40,801 nt of DNA, from assembly GCA_946011725.1 (NCBI GenBank), contig CAMGBT010000013.1:1-40801 (forward strand). Reading direction: 5' to 3'. Below the pieces are notes generated by a model that worked only from the letters and a program-made list of their open reading frames with translations, made no database searches and was not told the DNA's origin. Positions 14,617 through 23,899 of the stretch are shown piece by piece. The position numbers and the translations under genes were made by a program. The first letter of the stretch is position 1. The number at the start of each line of letters is the position of its first letter. Source of the DNA: an uncultured Bacteroidales bacterium (GTDB taxonomy: Bacteria; Bacteroidota; Bacteroidia; Bacteroidales; Muribaculaceae).

Positions 14617-15642
14617 TTAGATGGTTACGCGAGCGTAAGGCACTTGGTCGTAGCGACAGAATTGATGGTCTAAGTATTTGAAGTAACCGGCAATGGCCAC
14701 CATGGCGGCATTGTCGGTGGTGTAAGCTCGTTCGGGGATAAAAGCCTCGATGCCACGCTGTTGGCAGAAGTCGGCCACGGCTTGGCGCACGCCGGAGTTG
14801 GCCGAGACGCCGCCGCCGATGGCCACGGTGCGAGCGCCGGTGGCGTCGACAGCTTTGGCCAACTTGTCGAGCAGGATGTCGATGATTGTGGCTTGAAGCG
14901 AGGCGGCCAAATCGGCCTGATTTTTGGCGATAAAGTCAGGGTCGAGGCGGAGCGCGTCGCGCAGGGTGTAGAGGAACGAGGTCTTGAGGCCGGAGAAGCT
15001 GTAATCGAAGCCGGGGATGTGCGGTTTGGCGAATTTGAACGCCTTGGGGTTGCCCTGCGCGGCCAGGCGGTCGATGTGCGGGCCGCCGGGGTAGGGGAGG
15101 CCCATCACCTTGGCGCATTTGTCAAAGGCTTCGCCGGCGGCATCGTCGATGGTGCGACCTAAAATCTCCATGTCGTTGTAACTTTTTACGTTGATAATCT
15201 GGGAGTTACCGCCGGAGATGAGCAGGCATAGGAAGGGAAACTGCGGCACGCGGTCGTCGGGCTGTCGGCGCACGAAGTGGGCCAACACGTGGCCGTGGAG
15301 GTGGTTGACATCGATGATGGGGATGCGCAGTCCCAACGACATGCCCTTGGCAAAAGAGGTGCCGACTAATAGCGAGCCGAGCAGCCCCGGGCCGCGGGTG
15401 AATGCGATGGCGCTGAGGTCGGCTTTGGTGATGCCGGCGCGGCGCAGGGCGGCGTCGACCACCGGCACGATATTCTGTTGGTGGGCGCGCGATGCGAGTT
15501 CAGGCACCACGCCGCCGTATTCCTCGTGGACGCTTTGCGAAGCGGTGACGTTGCTCAGCTGCAGGCCGTCGGCGATGACGGCGGCGGAGGTGTCGTCGCA
15601 CGAGGATTCGATACCTAAGATGATAGTACGATTGTCAGACAT
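14617..15642 (-). CDS. tsaD: tRNA N6-adenosine threonylcarbamoyltransferase TsaD
   Basis: 341 residues, family-typical. Starts MSDNRTIILGIESSCDDTS, the nucleotide-binding start of the ASKHA fold. The metal-binding H114-x3-H118 is in DVNHLHGHVLAH, and GGGVSANSGVR near the C-terminus completes the ATPase-like fold. TsaD transfers the threonylcarbamoyl group to A37 of tRNAs that read ANN codons. The start codon overlaps the stop of the upstream outer-membrane protein gene by one base (TAATG), so translation is coupled. Confidence 0.97.
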   Translation of the reverse strand: MSDNRTIILGIESSCDDTSAAVIADGLQLSNVTASQSVHEEYGGVVPELASRAHQQNIVPVVDAALRRAGITKADLSAIAFTRGPGLLGSLLVGTSFAKGMSLGLRIPIIDVNHLHGHVLAHFVRRQPDDRVPQFPFLCLLISGGNSQIINVKSYNDMEILGRTIDDAAGEAFDKCAKVMGLPYPGGPHIDRLAAQGNPKAFKFAKPHIPGFDYSFSGLKTSFLYTLRDALRLDPDFIAKNQADLAASLQATIIDILLDKLAKAVDATGARTVAIGGGVSANSGVRQAVADFCQQRGIEAFIPERAYTTDNAAMVAIAGYFKYLDHQFCRYDQVPYARVTI

Positions 15643-16145
15643 TAAAAAATGTAACTAAGTCCGGCTGTGACGTATGTGGCCGAATATTTTTTAATTAATG
15701 TGTATTTAGCTTCGAGGGTGAGCTTCATGGATGCGTTGCAGCGGTATTCGAAGCCGGCACCGAGGTTGAGGCCGAAGCGGGTGGTGTGGGTGGTGACATC
15801 GTTGGAGTTCTCGTCGATGCCGTGCCAAGCCCATGAGTTGAGCGAGACGCCGGCTAAAGGGTAGAGGTTGACGCGGTCGCCGGTGGAGATGGCAAAGGGG
15901 GTGTGCACGTTCACGTCAAGCAGGAACGCGTCTCGCTGATTATGGCGGAATGCGCAGCCGATTTCCGGCACTAAACGCAGGTGCTCGGTGAAATTATATT
16001 GAAACACTAATCCGGCCACGGCTGATTCGTTCTCCGAAACGTATCCTAATTTCGGACCGAACGACTTTTCGCCGGGCTGTAATTGAGCGCTGCTTGTGGC
16101 CACTGCGAGCAGTGCAGCCACCATGGTGAGGATGAGTTTTTTCAT
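15642..16145 (-). CDS. Small outer-membrane beta-barrel protein
   Basis: 167 residues. A clear signal peptide (MKKLILTMVAALLAVATSSAQ) precedes alternating polar/hydrophobic strands with aromatic ends (AVAGLVFQYNFTEHLRLVPEIG, TTRFGLNLGAGFEYRC, YVTAGLSYIF), ending in Phe as barrel proteins do. It resembles the general OmpW/porin-like barrel family of Bacteroidetes; no substrate can be named. It is the first gene of the tsaD run and overlaps tsaD by one base. Confidence 0.75.
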   Translation of the reverse strand: MKKLILTMVAALLAVATSSAQLQPGEKSFGPKLGYVSENESAVAGLVFQYNFTEHLRLVPEIGCAFRHNQRDAFLLDVNVHTPFAISTGDRVNLYPLAGVSLNSWAWHGIDENSNDVTTHTTRFGLNLGAGFEYRCNASMKLTLEAKYTLIKKYSATYVTAGLSYIF

Positions 16146-16177
16146 ATCGTGTAAGAGTCTATGCGAGTATTAGTCTG

Positions 16178-16185
16178 CAAAGTTA
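16178..16185 (-). promoter_or_regulatory. -7 box for the OMP-tsaD-cinA-nfnAB run
   Basis: Minus-strand TAACTTTG, with the ATG 33 nt downstream. No good TTTG is seen at -33; the best candidate is GTTG near 16209-16212. Confidence 0.5.
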
Positions 16186-16302
16186 GCGATTTTTTTGGAA
16201 CTACCGCGCAACATTGTGAAAAAGTTGGCGAATTGAATTTTTTTCAACGTAAAACGTAAACGTAGAACGAATTTTTTATTATTTTTGTTGATTGGTAGTT
16301 CG

Positions 16303-18810
16303 TTAAAGTTGGCGGAGGGTATCGAGCAGGCGTTGGTGGATGTTGATGGTGTAGCCTTCGGAGATGAAAACCACGCGGTTGAAGGTGTCGGCGATGAGCA
16401 CCAACGGCTTTTGGGAACCGAACTGCGCCATTTCGGCGGCGATACGGCCATCGACATCGGTGCCGAACACCACGTTGCGCGGCAAGTTGGGGAAGGCTTG
16501 GCGGTTGAAGCGTGCGGCCTCGTCGGCATCGGCAAAGAGGAGCAACAGCGTGCCACCCCACTGCTCGAAGTCGGCCGCTTGGAGCGATATGTCGTTGAGA
16601 ATGTGGGCGGTAGGCTCGTGGTTAGGGCTGATGAGCGCCACCACGTAGTAGCCGCGGCCGGTGGTAGAGAGGATGCTCTTGTCGGCGTTGAGCGCCAGGT
16701 CGTGGTAGATGTTTTCGCTGTTGAAGTTGCCCACCACTTGCACGGCGGTGTCGCTCTGGCGGATGGTGAGCGGATGGCGGGTGACTGTGTCAGCTTCAAC
16801 GTGGAAGAAGTCGAGCTGCGCCATGACGGTGCCGTCGGCCAAGCGCTGTCCGGTGACCAAGAGGTTTTGGCCGGCATCCACGCGCATGCCGCGGGCGAAG
16901 GTGGCGCTCCACGGGGTGATGTCGTCGAAGTTGAGCTGGGTGGGCGCGCCGCCGGCCAAGGTTGCCACGGAGAAGTGGGTGTAATAGCCGGGGTCGTCGA
17001 TGCGTCCGGTGGTGGTGTAATCCAGCACCAATGTGCCGGCAGGGATGGCGTCGGAGTCGGTGGCGGTGCGGGAGTCGGGGAAGACCACCTCGCAGTCACG
17101 GCCGTCGGGTTGGAGGTAGTGCAGGCGACCGGTCACGGGGTCGAGGTAGGCCGGCACGCCCATCGAGCGCAGCGAGGCCGCGGCGAAGATGTCGCGCGAG
17201 CGCGGGTCGATGTTGCGGCGGTGGCGGTAGACCATTTCGGGCGAGATGGTCACGCCGCGGTTAGTGGAGCGCGGGTCGATGGTGATGTTGTCTTCAATCC
17301 ACTTCACCCACTGCTCGGCGGTGAGGCCGGACGGCAGGTTGGCGGCGAAGAATGAGCGGTAGGGCGTGAGGGTTTCGTTCCACAACCGCGGACACATTAT
17401 ATAATTAATGTACGCGAGGGTGTCGACGCCGGCCGGCAGGTCTTCGCGGTAAAAATCGCTGAGGATGCGTGGCTCGATGTCGCGGATGTCTTTTTCGCTG
17501 AGCGATTGTAAAAACCTTACGGCCAGGGTTTTATCGGCGGCTGAGGTGAGGAAGTCGGCGATGGTGCGGTGGTTGCCGTAGGCGTGTACTAACAGCTGCG
17601 CGGCTTCGGCCGGCAGGCTGTGTTCGGCTACGAACCGGGCGGCGGATTCATCGGTGAAGAAGGTGGCCATGTAGGCGTGGCGGATGGAGTCTTCCACGGC
17701 GAATCGGCGCGAGTTTTCGGCGCGTTGAGCGGCGGTGGGCTGCGGAATGGAGCCGCCGGGCTCGGGCGGCACGAGGTCGTATTCCACTGTGCCACAGTAT
17801 GTTGCATCCTTGTCGAGGACGATGTCAACGAGGCCGTCGCGGCCCACGCTGTATTTGGTGAAGCCGAAGGCGGAGCCGTCGGCGGCGGTGGCCCATACCA
17901 CCACGTCGCCCAATCCGGCGGTGAGCGAGGCGCAGCCGGCCGCATCGGCGGTTTTGGTGGCTAAGGGGTAGAGCTCGGCATAGTTATAGAGCATGAAGCG
18001 CACGGCGGACCCGGCGGACGGCGAGCCGTCGGCGGTGAGCACGCGCACTGTGGCTTGCGCTACGGGCGCGTAGTTGGCGGTGACGTTGATTTGGGTGTAG
18101 AATGGCGATGTGGCGAGCACTTCTTCCGGACCATCGTAACCGGCTAATGCGTTGGTATTCATCAATATACCGCGCGATGCCGGTTGATTGAACCATGCCA
18201 AATCGAGCAGCGGTTCCGGCTCGCAAGCGCCCAAGAAATGCCATGCGCCGTCGACCCACACTTCCACCCACGCGTGGTTGTCGTCGGTGTGCGCCCATCG
18301 CGGGGTGTACACCTGGCGGGCGGGGATGCCCACGGCGCGCATGGCGGCCACGGCCAGCGTGGACTCTTCGCCGCAACGACCGAAGGAGGTGCGGATGGTG
18401 GCCAGTGGCGGCGAGGTGCGCGAGTCGCTCGGGCGATAGGTGACGTGCTCGTGCAGCCAGTGGTTCACTTCTAAGGCCGCTTCGGTCATTGTAAGCCCTT
18501 GAACACGAGGCTTTAAGGCTTCGAATAGCACCGAGCGCGCCGAGTCGAGATGTTCGTTGTTCACCCGCACCGGCAGCACGAAGTTGCGGAACTCGCGCTC
18601 GGGCACCTGTGTGCCCCAAGGCAACTCGCGACGCGCACGAAGTGATAATTCCGCGTTCCACTCAAAAAATTCACGCGGATAATCCAAGCTATCTGCCTGC
18701 ATCATAGACTGATACAGGAAATCCACATACTCCGATGCGGTGGTTTGAGCAGCGGCGCGAGGCATAAACAAAGCCGATGCAAATATGGCGGCAATCAACA
18801 GTCGTTTCAT
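16303..18810 (-). CDS. Secreted transglutaminase-like domain protein
   Basis: 835 residues. A signal peptide (MKRLLIAAIFASALFMPRAAA) is followed by a transglutaminase-core domain (about 105-205) with the catalytic Cys in SFGRCGEES (C146) and His in DDNHAWVEVWVDG (H179); the third acidic residue is less clear. A carboxypeptidase-regulatory-like beta domain follows (about 255-345, with VRVLTADGSPSAGSAVRFMLYN). The long C-terminal part ends with a thioredoxin-like or peroxiredoxin-like look (WGGTLLLLFADADEAARF, FGSQKPLVLIADTFNRVVFISEGY). Such proteins usually act as cysteine peptidases or cross-linkers in the periplasm or on the surface. The start overlaps the cutC stop (ATGA), so it is the last gene of the nnr-to-transglutaminase run. 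Confidence 0.8.
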   Translation of the reverse strand: MKRLLIAAIFASALFMPRAAAQTTASEYVDFLYQSMMQADSLDYPREFFEWNAELSLRARRELPWGTQVPEREFRNFVLPVRVNNEHLDSARSVLFEALKPRVQGLTMTEAALEVNHWLHEHVTYRPSDSRTSPPLATIRTSFGRCGEESTLAVAAMRAVGIPARQVYTPRWAHTDDNHAWVEVWVDGAWHFLGACEPEPLLDLAWFNQPASRGILMNTNALAGYDGPEEVLATSPFYTQINVTANYAPVAQATVRVLTADGSPSAGSAVRFMLYNYAELYPLATKTADAAGCASLTAGLGDVVVWATAADGSAFGFTKYSVGRDGLVDIVLDKDATYCGTVEYDLVPPEPGGSIPQPTAAQRAENSRRFAVEDSIRHAYMATFFTDESAARFVAEHSLPAEAAQLLVHAYGNHRTIADFLTSAADKTLAVRFLQSLSEKDIRDIEPRILSDFYREDLPAGVDTLAYINYIMCPRLWNETLTPYRSFFAANLPSGLTAEQWVKWIEDNITIDPRSTNRGVTISPEMVYRHRRNIDPRSRDIFAAASLRSMGVPAYLDPVTGRLHYLQPDGRDCEVVFPDSRTATDSDAIPAGTLVLDYTTTGRIDDPGYYTHFSVATLAGGAPTQLNFDDITPWSATFARGMRVDAGQNLLVTGQRLADGTVMAQLDFFHVEADTVTRHPLTIRQSDTAVQVVGNFNSENIYHDLALNADKSILSTTGRGYYVVALISPNHEPTAHILNDISLQAADFEQWGGTLLLLFADADEAARFNRQAFPNLPRNVVFGTDVDGRIAAEMAQFGSQKPLVLIADTFNRVVFISEGYTINIHQRLLDTLRQL

Positions 18811-19544
18811 ATCGATTGAATGATTTTTGATACTTCTTCTTGGTTGGTAGTCAGGCGATTAGTTTCGTTGTCGGCGGCACCCATGGCCACGCCGTCGCGG
18901 CTGAATTGCATGCGCGAGGGCACGGCGGCACGTGCGGATGCGTGAATCTGCGTGCAGCCCGAGCGGCGCAGGATTTCGGCCGCGTTGGCGCTGTTGACGC
19001 CGGCGGCGGCGATGATGGTGATGCGGTTGGATGCTTCTGTGTGCAGTTGGCGCAACATCTCCACGCCTTCCCATGCCGAGGGAGCGCAGCCGGAAGTGAG
19101 CAAGTAGTCGCATCCGAGTGCAATTATCTGATTTAGAGCTGTTAACGGCTCGGCTACGCGGTCGAAAGCGCGGTGAAAAGTCACGCTAAGCTCGTGCGCC
19201 TTGGCGCGGTTGACCATGGCTTGGCAGGAGTCGAGGTCGATGGAGCCATCGGGACGTAGGGCACCAATCACCACGCCGTGAGCGCCGGCGCGGGCTGCGG
19301 CATCGATGTCGGAGAGCATAACGGTCACTTCGGCGGGTGAGTACACGAAGTCGCCCTCGCGCGGCCGAATGAGCACGTGCACGCGCAGCCCGTCCACCTT
19401 AACTGCCTCATTTATAAAGCCTAACGATGGCGTGAGGCCGCCTAAGGCCAAGGCGCTGCACAGTTCCACGCGCTGCGCTCCGCCGCGAGCGGCTGCTCGG
19501 ACCGAATCAATGTCGCCGGCACAAATTTCAAGGACGTTTTTCAT
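18807..19544 (-). CDS. cutC: CutC family protein
   Basis: About 245 residues from the chosen start at 19542-19544 (MKNVLEICAGDIDSVRAAARGG), which lies 10 nt after the recX stop; an ATG further upstream at 19577 would run back into recX. The TIM-barrel motifs are present: GAQRVELCSALALGGLTPS, VHVLIRPREGDFVYS, VTFHRAFDRV, and a C-terminal block ending HASARAAVPSRMQF. CutC was first linked to copper tolerance in E. coli, but its biochemical role is unsettled. Its last bases overlap the start of the transglutaminase-like gene. Confidence 0.92.
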   Translation of the reverse strand: MKNVLEICAGDIDSVRAAARGGAQRVELCSALALGGLTPSLGFINEAVKVDGLRVHVLIRPREGDFVYSPAEVTVMLSDIDAAARAGAHGVVIGALRPDGSIDLDSCQAMVNRAKAHELSVTFHRAFDRVAEPLTALNQIIALGCDYLLTSGCAPSAWEGVEMLRQLHTEASNRITIIAAAGVNSANAAEILRRSGCTQIHASARAAVPSRMQFSRDGVAMGAADNETNRLTTNQEEVSKIIQSI

Positions 19545-19554
19545 GGTTAACAGC

Positions 19555-20019
19555 TTAGTTTTTAAGGTATTGCGCAATCAAATCAGGCTCGAAGCCGCGA
19601 GAGGCCGCATGGCGGAAGATGCGCGTGCGGCCCTCGTAAGAGTCCGGGTCGGGTTCGCGCCGTCGGGCGGCCTCCACCACCGCTTGCAGGCGCTCGGCAT
19701 ACACTTTCGGGTCAATCGCCTCCAAGGCGTCGGCCACGATGGCTCGCGGGATGCGTTTTTGCGCCAAGGCGGCGGCTATCTTGCGGCGACCCCAGCCGGC
19801 GTACTCCACTTTCGAGCGCACAAATGCACCGGCAAAACGGGCTTCATCGAGGTAGCGTTCGTCGGTTAACCGGCTGATAATCTGCTCAATATCAGCGGAG
19901 TGCAGGCCGCGACGGATGAGCCGCTGGCGCACCTCGTCGGGCGCGTATTCAGCACGCGAGCACAGCGTGCGGGCATAGTCTAAGGCCGCTTCCGCGGACC
20001 ATTCTTTCGGCGCTTTCAT
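19555..20019 (-). CDS. recX: Regulatory protein RecX
   Basis: 154 residues, within the family's length. The three-helix repeats typical of RecX can be followed: EVRQRLIRRGLHSADIEQIISRLTDERYLDEARFA, then GRRKIAAALAQKRIPRAIVADAL, then a C-terminal repeat ending RGFEPDLIAQYL. RecX binds RecA filaments and limits their activity. There is no recA in the window. The start overlaps the end of prmC by 4 nt. Confidence 0.93.
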   Translation of the reverse strand: MKAPKEWSAEAALDYARTLCSRAEYAPDEVRQRLIRRGLHSADIEQIISRLTDERYLDEARFAGAFVRSKVEYAGWGRRKIAAALAQKRIPRAIVADALEAIDPKVYAERLQAVVEAARRREPDPDSYEGRTRIFRHAASRGFEPDLIAQYLKN

Positions 20020-20864
20020 CGTTGAGCAATGGCAAATCGTTGGCGGCCGCAGAAGTCGCGTTTCACATCCACGCGAGCGAAGCCTTCGGCGTGTAACATT
20101 TCTACTAACTGCTTGGCAAACAGTGGGTTAATTTCAAAATACAGTGTGCCTTCGGGCCGCAAAGCCGCGCGAGAATAGCGGGCGATGGTGCGGTAGAACA
20201 GCAATGGGTCGGCGTCGTCGACGAATAGCGCCGTGTGCGGTTCGAAATCCAACACGCGCGGCTCCATCTCGGCCGCTTCGCTGCGCGCGATGTATGGCGG
20301 GTTGCTCACAATCACGTCGTACAGCGCGTTGTCGGGTAGCGGCTCGTGCAGGATGTCGGCGTGGAAGAAATCCACGGCGGCGCGGAGTTGGCGCGCGTTG
20401 TCGCGAGCCACTTCGAGGGCTTCGGCGCTGATGTCGCATGCGTCGACGCGAGCAAACGGCAAGGCGCGGCTGAGCGCGATGGCGATGCAACCGGAGCCGG
20501 TGCCGATGTCGAGCACGCGCAGGTCGCGGCCGGCGCGGTGGCGGTCGGTGATGATGTCCACGAGGCCTTCAGTTTCGGGCCGCGGGATGAGTGTGGAAGG
20601 CGTAACTCGCAGATACATACCGCAAAAGCGTGCGCGGCCCACCACGTATTGCGGCGGTTGGCCCGCGGCGATGCGGTCGGACATCGACAGCAGCAGGTCC
20701 ACCGTTTCGGGCTCCAACGGCCGCTCGCCGTGGCACATCACGTCCACGGGCGAGGCGAAAGCCACGTCCTCCAACAGCAGTCGCACCGTCGACCGCGCTT
20801 CGCCGGCATCGAGCGCTGCGGTTAACTTGCTTGTCAGCAGCTTGTTACACTCTTCGAGGGTCAT
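20016..20864 (-). CDS. prmC: Peptide chain release factor N5-glutamine methyltransferase
   Basis: 282 residues. The Rossmann SAM-binding motif (VLDIGTGSGCIAIALSRALP) and the glutamine-binding NPPY signature (VSNPPYIARSE) are intact, behind the usual N-terminal helical domain with PPQYVVGRARFCG and TLIPRPETE. It methylates the GGQ glutamine of release factors RF1 and RF2 with SAM. The start overlaps the obg stop by one base (TAATG) and the end overlaps recX by 4 nt, so the three are tightly coupled. Confidence 0.97.
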   Translation of the reverse strand: MTLEECNKLLTSKLTAALDAGEARSTVRLLLEDVAFASPVDVMCHGERPLEPETVDLLLSMSDRIAAGQPPQYVVGRARFCGMYLRVTPSTLIPRPETEGLVDIITDRHRAGRDLRVLDIGTGSGCIAIALSRALPFARVDACDISAEALEVARDNARQLRAAVDFFHADILHEPLPDNALYDVIVSNPPYIARSEAAEMEPRVLDFEPHTALFVDDADPLLFYRTIARYSRAALRPEGTLYFEINPLFAKQLVEMLHAEGFARVDVKRDFCGRQRFAIAQR

Positions 20865-22111
20865 TAATTCGAAGTTTGGTCGTCCTCTTCTTGGTCCACA
20901 GCGTCGTCGCCGAACTCAAACGGGTCGTAAGCGTCCTCGTCGTCGTAGTCCACGTCTTCGCCCCATGCTTCGGCGCTGATTTTGCGCAGGTCTTCGGCCT
21001 CAGCTTCGGCCTCTTCGGCAGTGGGCACGTGGGCAAATATGAACTCGTCCTCGGTGGCCACGCGGTGGGCTTCGTCCAAGTTGCGGCGAGCTATATCGAT
21101 GGTAGCGAGGCGGTTAGCATCGTCGGTAATGGCGCGCCAGAGGATGTCTTTCAACTCGGTGAGGCCAATCTGGGCCACCGAGGAAATGAACACGCAGGGT
21201 AAATCGTCGGGCAACGTCTTGGCAATTTCGGCGGTGAGCTCTTCGTCGAGCATGTCGCACTTGGTCACAGCCAACACGCGCGCTTTGTCGAGCAACTGCG
21301 GGTTGAATTGCTCCAATTCGTGCAGCAGGATGTGGTATTGCTCGGTGATGTCGTCGGCATCGGCCGGCACCATGAACAGCAGCACGGCATTGCGCTCGAT
21401 ATGGCGCAGGAAGCGCAGTCCGAGGCCGCGGCCTTCGCTGGCGCCCTCGATGATGCCGGGGATGTCGGCCATCACGAACGAGCGGTTGTCGCGATAGGCC
21501 ACGATACCTAATTGCGGCTCCATGGTGGTGAAGGGATAGTCGGCAATCTTGGGGCGGGCGGCTGAGATGCTCGACAGCAAGGTCGACTTGCCCGCGTTGG
21601 GGAAGCCTACCAAGCCTACGTCAGCTAACACTTTGAGTTCCAATACGATACTCTTCTCAACTCCAGGTTCGCCCGGTTGCGCATAACGCGGAGTGCGGTT
21701 GGTGGGGCTTTTGAAATGCCAGTTGCCAAGGCCGCCGCGCCCGCCGCGCAGCAGCTTGAGTTCTTGGCCGTGCTCGGTGACTTCGGCGAGGTATTCGCCG
21801 GTTTCGGCATCGAATACCACAGTGCCGCAGGGCACTTCCACCACCACGTCATCGCCGTCGCAACCGAAGCTGCGACCGCCCGAGCCGGCTTGGCCGTTGC
21901 CGGCAAAGATGTGTCGGCGATATTTGAGCGGCAGCAGGGTCCACATGTGGGAGTTGCCGCGCAAGATAATATGTCCGCCACGGCCGCCGTCGCCGCCGTC
22001 GGGTCCGCCTTTCGGCACATATTTGGCGCGATAAAAATGGCGCGAGCCGGCGCCACCATTGCCTGAGCGGCAAAGGATTTTCACGTAGTCGATAAAATTG
22101 GATTCGGGCAT
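20864..22111 (-). CDS. obg: GTPase Obg
   Basis: 415 residues. The N-terminal Obg domain is glycine-rich ([27 protein letters not shown]). The G domain shows G1 ([11 protein letters not shown]), G3 ([16 protein letters not shown]) and G4 (VTKCD). A final acidic tail of about 35 residues ([19 protein letters not shown]) is typical of Bacteroidetes Obg and replaces the C-terminal OCT domain of Gram-positive forms. Obg takes part in late 50S ribosome assembly and stress control. It follows the sugar-nucleotidyltransferase gene by 22 nt. Confidence 0.97.
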   Translation of the reverse strand: MPESNFIDYVKILCRSGNGGAGSRHFYRAKYVPKGGPDGGDGGRGGHIILRGNSHMWTLLPLKYRRHIFAGNGQAGSGGRSFGCDGDDVVVEVPCGTVVFDAETGEYLAEVTEHGQELKLLRGGRGGLGNWHFKSPTNRTPRYAQPGEPGVEKSIVLELKVLADVGLVGFPNAGKSTLLSSISAARPKIADYPFTTMEPQLGIVAYRDNRSFVMADIPGIIEGASEGRGLGLRFLRHIERNAVLLFMVPADADDITEQYHILLHELEQFNPQLLDKARVLAVTKCDMLDEELTAEIAKTLPDDLPCVFISSVAQIGLTELKDILWRAITDDANRLATIDIARRNLDEAHRVATEDEFIFAHVPTAEEAEAEAEDLRKISAEAWGEDVDYDDEDAYDPFEFGDDAVDQEEDDQTSN

Positions 22112-22133
22112 ATTCAGTAATGTTTGAGGCTGA

Positions 22134-23189
22134 TTATAAGGAAGTTAAGTTGCGATGGTGGCGCATCAGTTCGCCGGCTTGGCGGAAGTCGACCGGAGAG
22201 CCCACGTCGATCCACGTGCCTTTGATGGGGTAGTAAGCCACATGGCCGCCGCGGGTGATAATTTGCTCCACCAAGTCGGTGGCGTCGGTGCGCCTTTCGA
22301 GCGGCTGTGCGCGCAACAGTCTATTATTAAATATGTATATGCCGGCGTTGGCATAGTAGGAGTACGACGGCTTCTCGGCAATGCCGGTCACGCGGTCGTT
22401 GTCGAGCGTCAGAATGGCGTAAGGCACTGATACTTGGTACGGTATCACTGCGATGGTGGCCTCTGCGCCGCTGTCGCGATGCTTCAGATACAGCTCCTCG
22501 AAGTTGATGGTGGTGAGCAAATCGGAGTTCATCACGATGGTGTTGCCCTCGGCGGGGATGTCGGCCAAGGCGGCCGAACCGATGGTGCCCAAGGGTTGGT
22601 CTTCAAGCACGCATTTCACCTGCACACCGGCCACCGGTGCGGCGAAGTGGTCGAATAGTTGCTCAGCTAAGTATCTGGTAGTCACGGTGATATTGTCGAT
22701 GCCCACTGCTGCCAAGGCTTCGATATTATAGTCGATGATGGCCTTGCCTTCGATTTGCAGCAGCGGTTTGGGCGTGGTGAGGGTCATCGGACGCAGACGT
22801 TCGCCCTTGCCGCCGGCCATGAGAATGGCGCTCAGCGGCAGCAGCGAGCGCGTGCGGCTGAGATTGATGATGTCCACTAAGCGGCCTTCGCCATCGATGC
22901 GCGGCACCATCGAGATGCCTTTGAGGCGACATTCGCGCAGCAAATTGGCGGCCTCGTCGGTGCGCTCGGTGCCCACTGCTTTGAAGGTGCGGCACGCTGC
23001 ATCGGCCACTGTATCAGTGAGTTGGCGTCCGGCCAATAGGGCGCGGCGGATGTCGCCGTCGGTGAGCGACCCTACCACGCGCTCGGTGTCATCGGTTACA
23101 AACAGCGTCATCTCGCTGCCGCTGAGCCGGTTGAGCTGCGCCAAGGCATCCAAAAGTGTTGCGGTTGAAGATATAATATGCTTATTCAT
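22134..23189 (-). CDS. CBS-domain sugar nucleotidyltransferase (PtmE-like)
   Basis: 351 residues. Two CBS domains (about 1-60 and 60-115, with [17 protein letters not shown]) precede an NTP-transferase domain with [15 protein letters not shown] (122-136), the substrate lysine segment [11 protein letters not shown], and a C-terminal [15 protein letters not shown]. This CBS-plus-nucleotidyltransferase order is that of PtmE, which makes GDP-glucosamine for legionaminic acid in Campylobacter. Here the gene is 2 nt from a CMP-nonulosonate synthetase and close to a 2-epimerase, so a part in the same pathway is likely. A mannose-1-phosphate or glucose-1-phosphate substrate cannot be excluded from the sequence. 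Confidence 0.78.
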   Translation of the reverse strand: MNKHIISSTATLLDALAQLNRLSGSEMTLFVTDDTERVVGSLTDGDIRRALLAGRQLTDTVADAACRTFKAVGTERTDEAANLLRECRLKGISMVPRIDGEGRLVDIINLSRTRSLLPLSAILMAGGKGERLRPMTLTTPKPLLQIEGKAIIDYNIEALAAVGIDNITVTTRYLAEQLFDHFAAPVAGVQVKCVLEDQPLGTIGSAALADIPAEGNTIVMNSDLLTTINFEELYLKHRDSGAEATIAVIPYQVSVPYAILTLDNDRVTGIAEKPSYSYYANAGIYIFNNRLLRAQPLERRTDATDLVEQIITRGGHVAYYPIKGTWIDVGSPVDFRQAGELMRHHRNLTSL

Positions 23190-23191
23190 AG

Positions 23192-23899
23192 CTACTTAAC
23201 GTTTTGTTGGGCAATTAAGGCTTCGGCCACGAGCCAGTCGGTGGGCGTGTCGAGGTCAATGCTGCGGCTGCGCGGCATTTCGATGGGCATCCGGCGCGGA
23301 AATTTGCCTAACGGCCAGTGGCGAATCGCCTGAGGGTCAATCACATACACTGCGCCATTATATTCCCATGCCTTTGGCGCATCTTGGCGGCGGGTGTACA
23401 GGCCGTCGCCCTTGCTGATGTGCAGGAAGCCGGTGTCAGGCTCAGTTTCGAAGCAGTTGTAATAGGGGTTAGAGGCGGCTTCGACCACGCTCACCACCAT
23501 GTCGGGCCGATGCTGTGCGAAGAGCGCCACGGCGGCGCTGATGTCGGCGGCGGTGCGCAGCGGCGAAGTGGGTTGAAGCAGCACCACGCAGTCGTAGGTA
23601 ATACCTTGACTGTCAGCGTAATCCATTGCATCGATAATCACTTCGCGCGAGCCGGCGGTGTCGGTGGCCAGCTCCGCAGGACGCATGTAATCCACGGCCA
23701 AGTGGCTGAAATCACGCGCCACTTGCGCTATCTCGGCATCGTCGGTGGAGAGGATGATGTGGCGGTCGTCGGCACCGGCAGCGCGCGCTTCGGCTATGGC
23801 GTAGTCGATTAACGGCCTGCCACCCAGCAACTTAATGTTCTTGCGAGGTATGCCTTTGCTGCCTCCGCGGGCAGGGATGATGTATAATGGCGTCAGCAT
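23192..23899 (-). CDS. CMP-nonulosonate (acylneuraminate) cytidylyltransferase
   Basis: 235 residues, the short form without an extra C-terminal domain. The start has the signature IIPARGGSKGIPRKNIK, followed by STDD, VVLLQPTSPLR and DLDTPTDW, all conserved in the family. The enzyme activates a nine-carbon acid (sialic, legionaminic or pseudaminic) with CTP. The start overlaps the 3' end of the epimerase gene by 7 nt. With a LegG-like epimerase and a PtmE-like gene on either side, legionaminic acid is the best guess for the substrate, but the sequence alone does not separate NeuA, LegF and PseF. Confidence 0.87.
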   Translation of the reverse strand: MLTPLYIIPARGGSKGIPRKNIKLLGGRPLIDYAIAEARAAGADDRHIILSTDDAEIAQVARDFSHLAVDYMRPAELATDTAGSREVIIDAMDYADSQGITYDCVVLLQPTSPLRTAADISAAVALFAQHRPDMVVSVVEAASNPYYNCFETEPDTGFLHISKGDGLYTRRQDAPKAWEYNGAVYVIDPQAIRHWPLGKFPRRMPIEMPRSRSIDLDTPTDWLVAEALIAQQNVK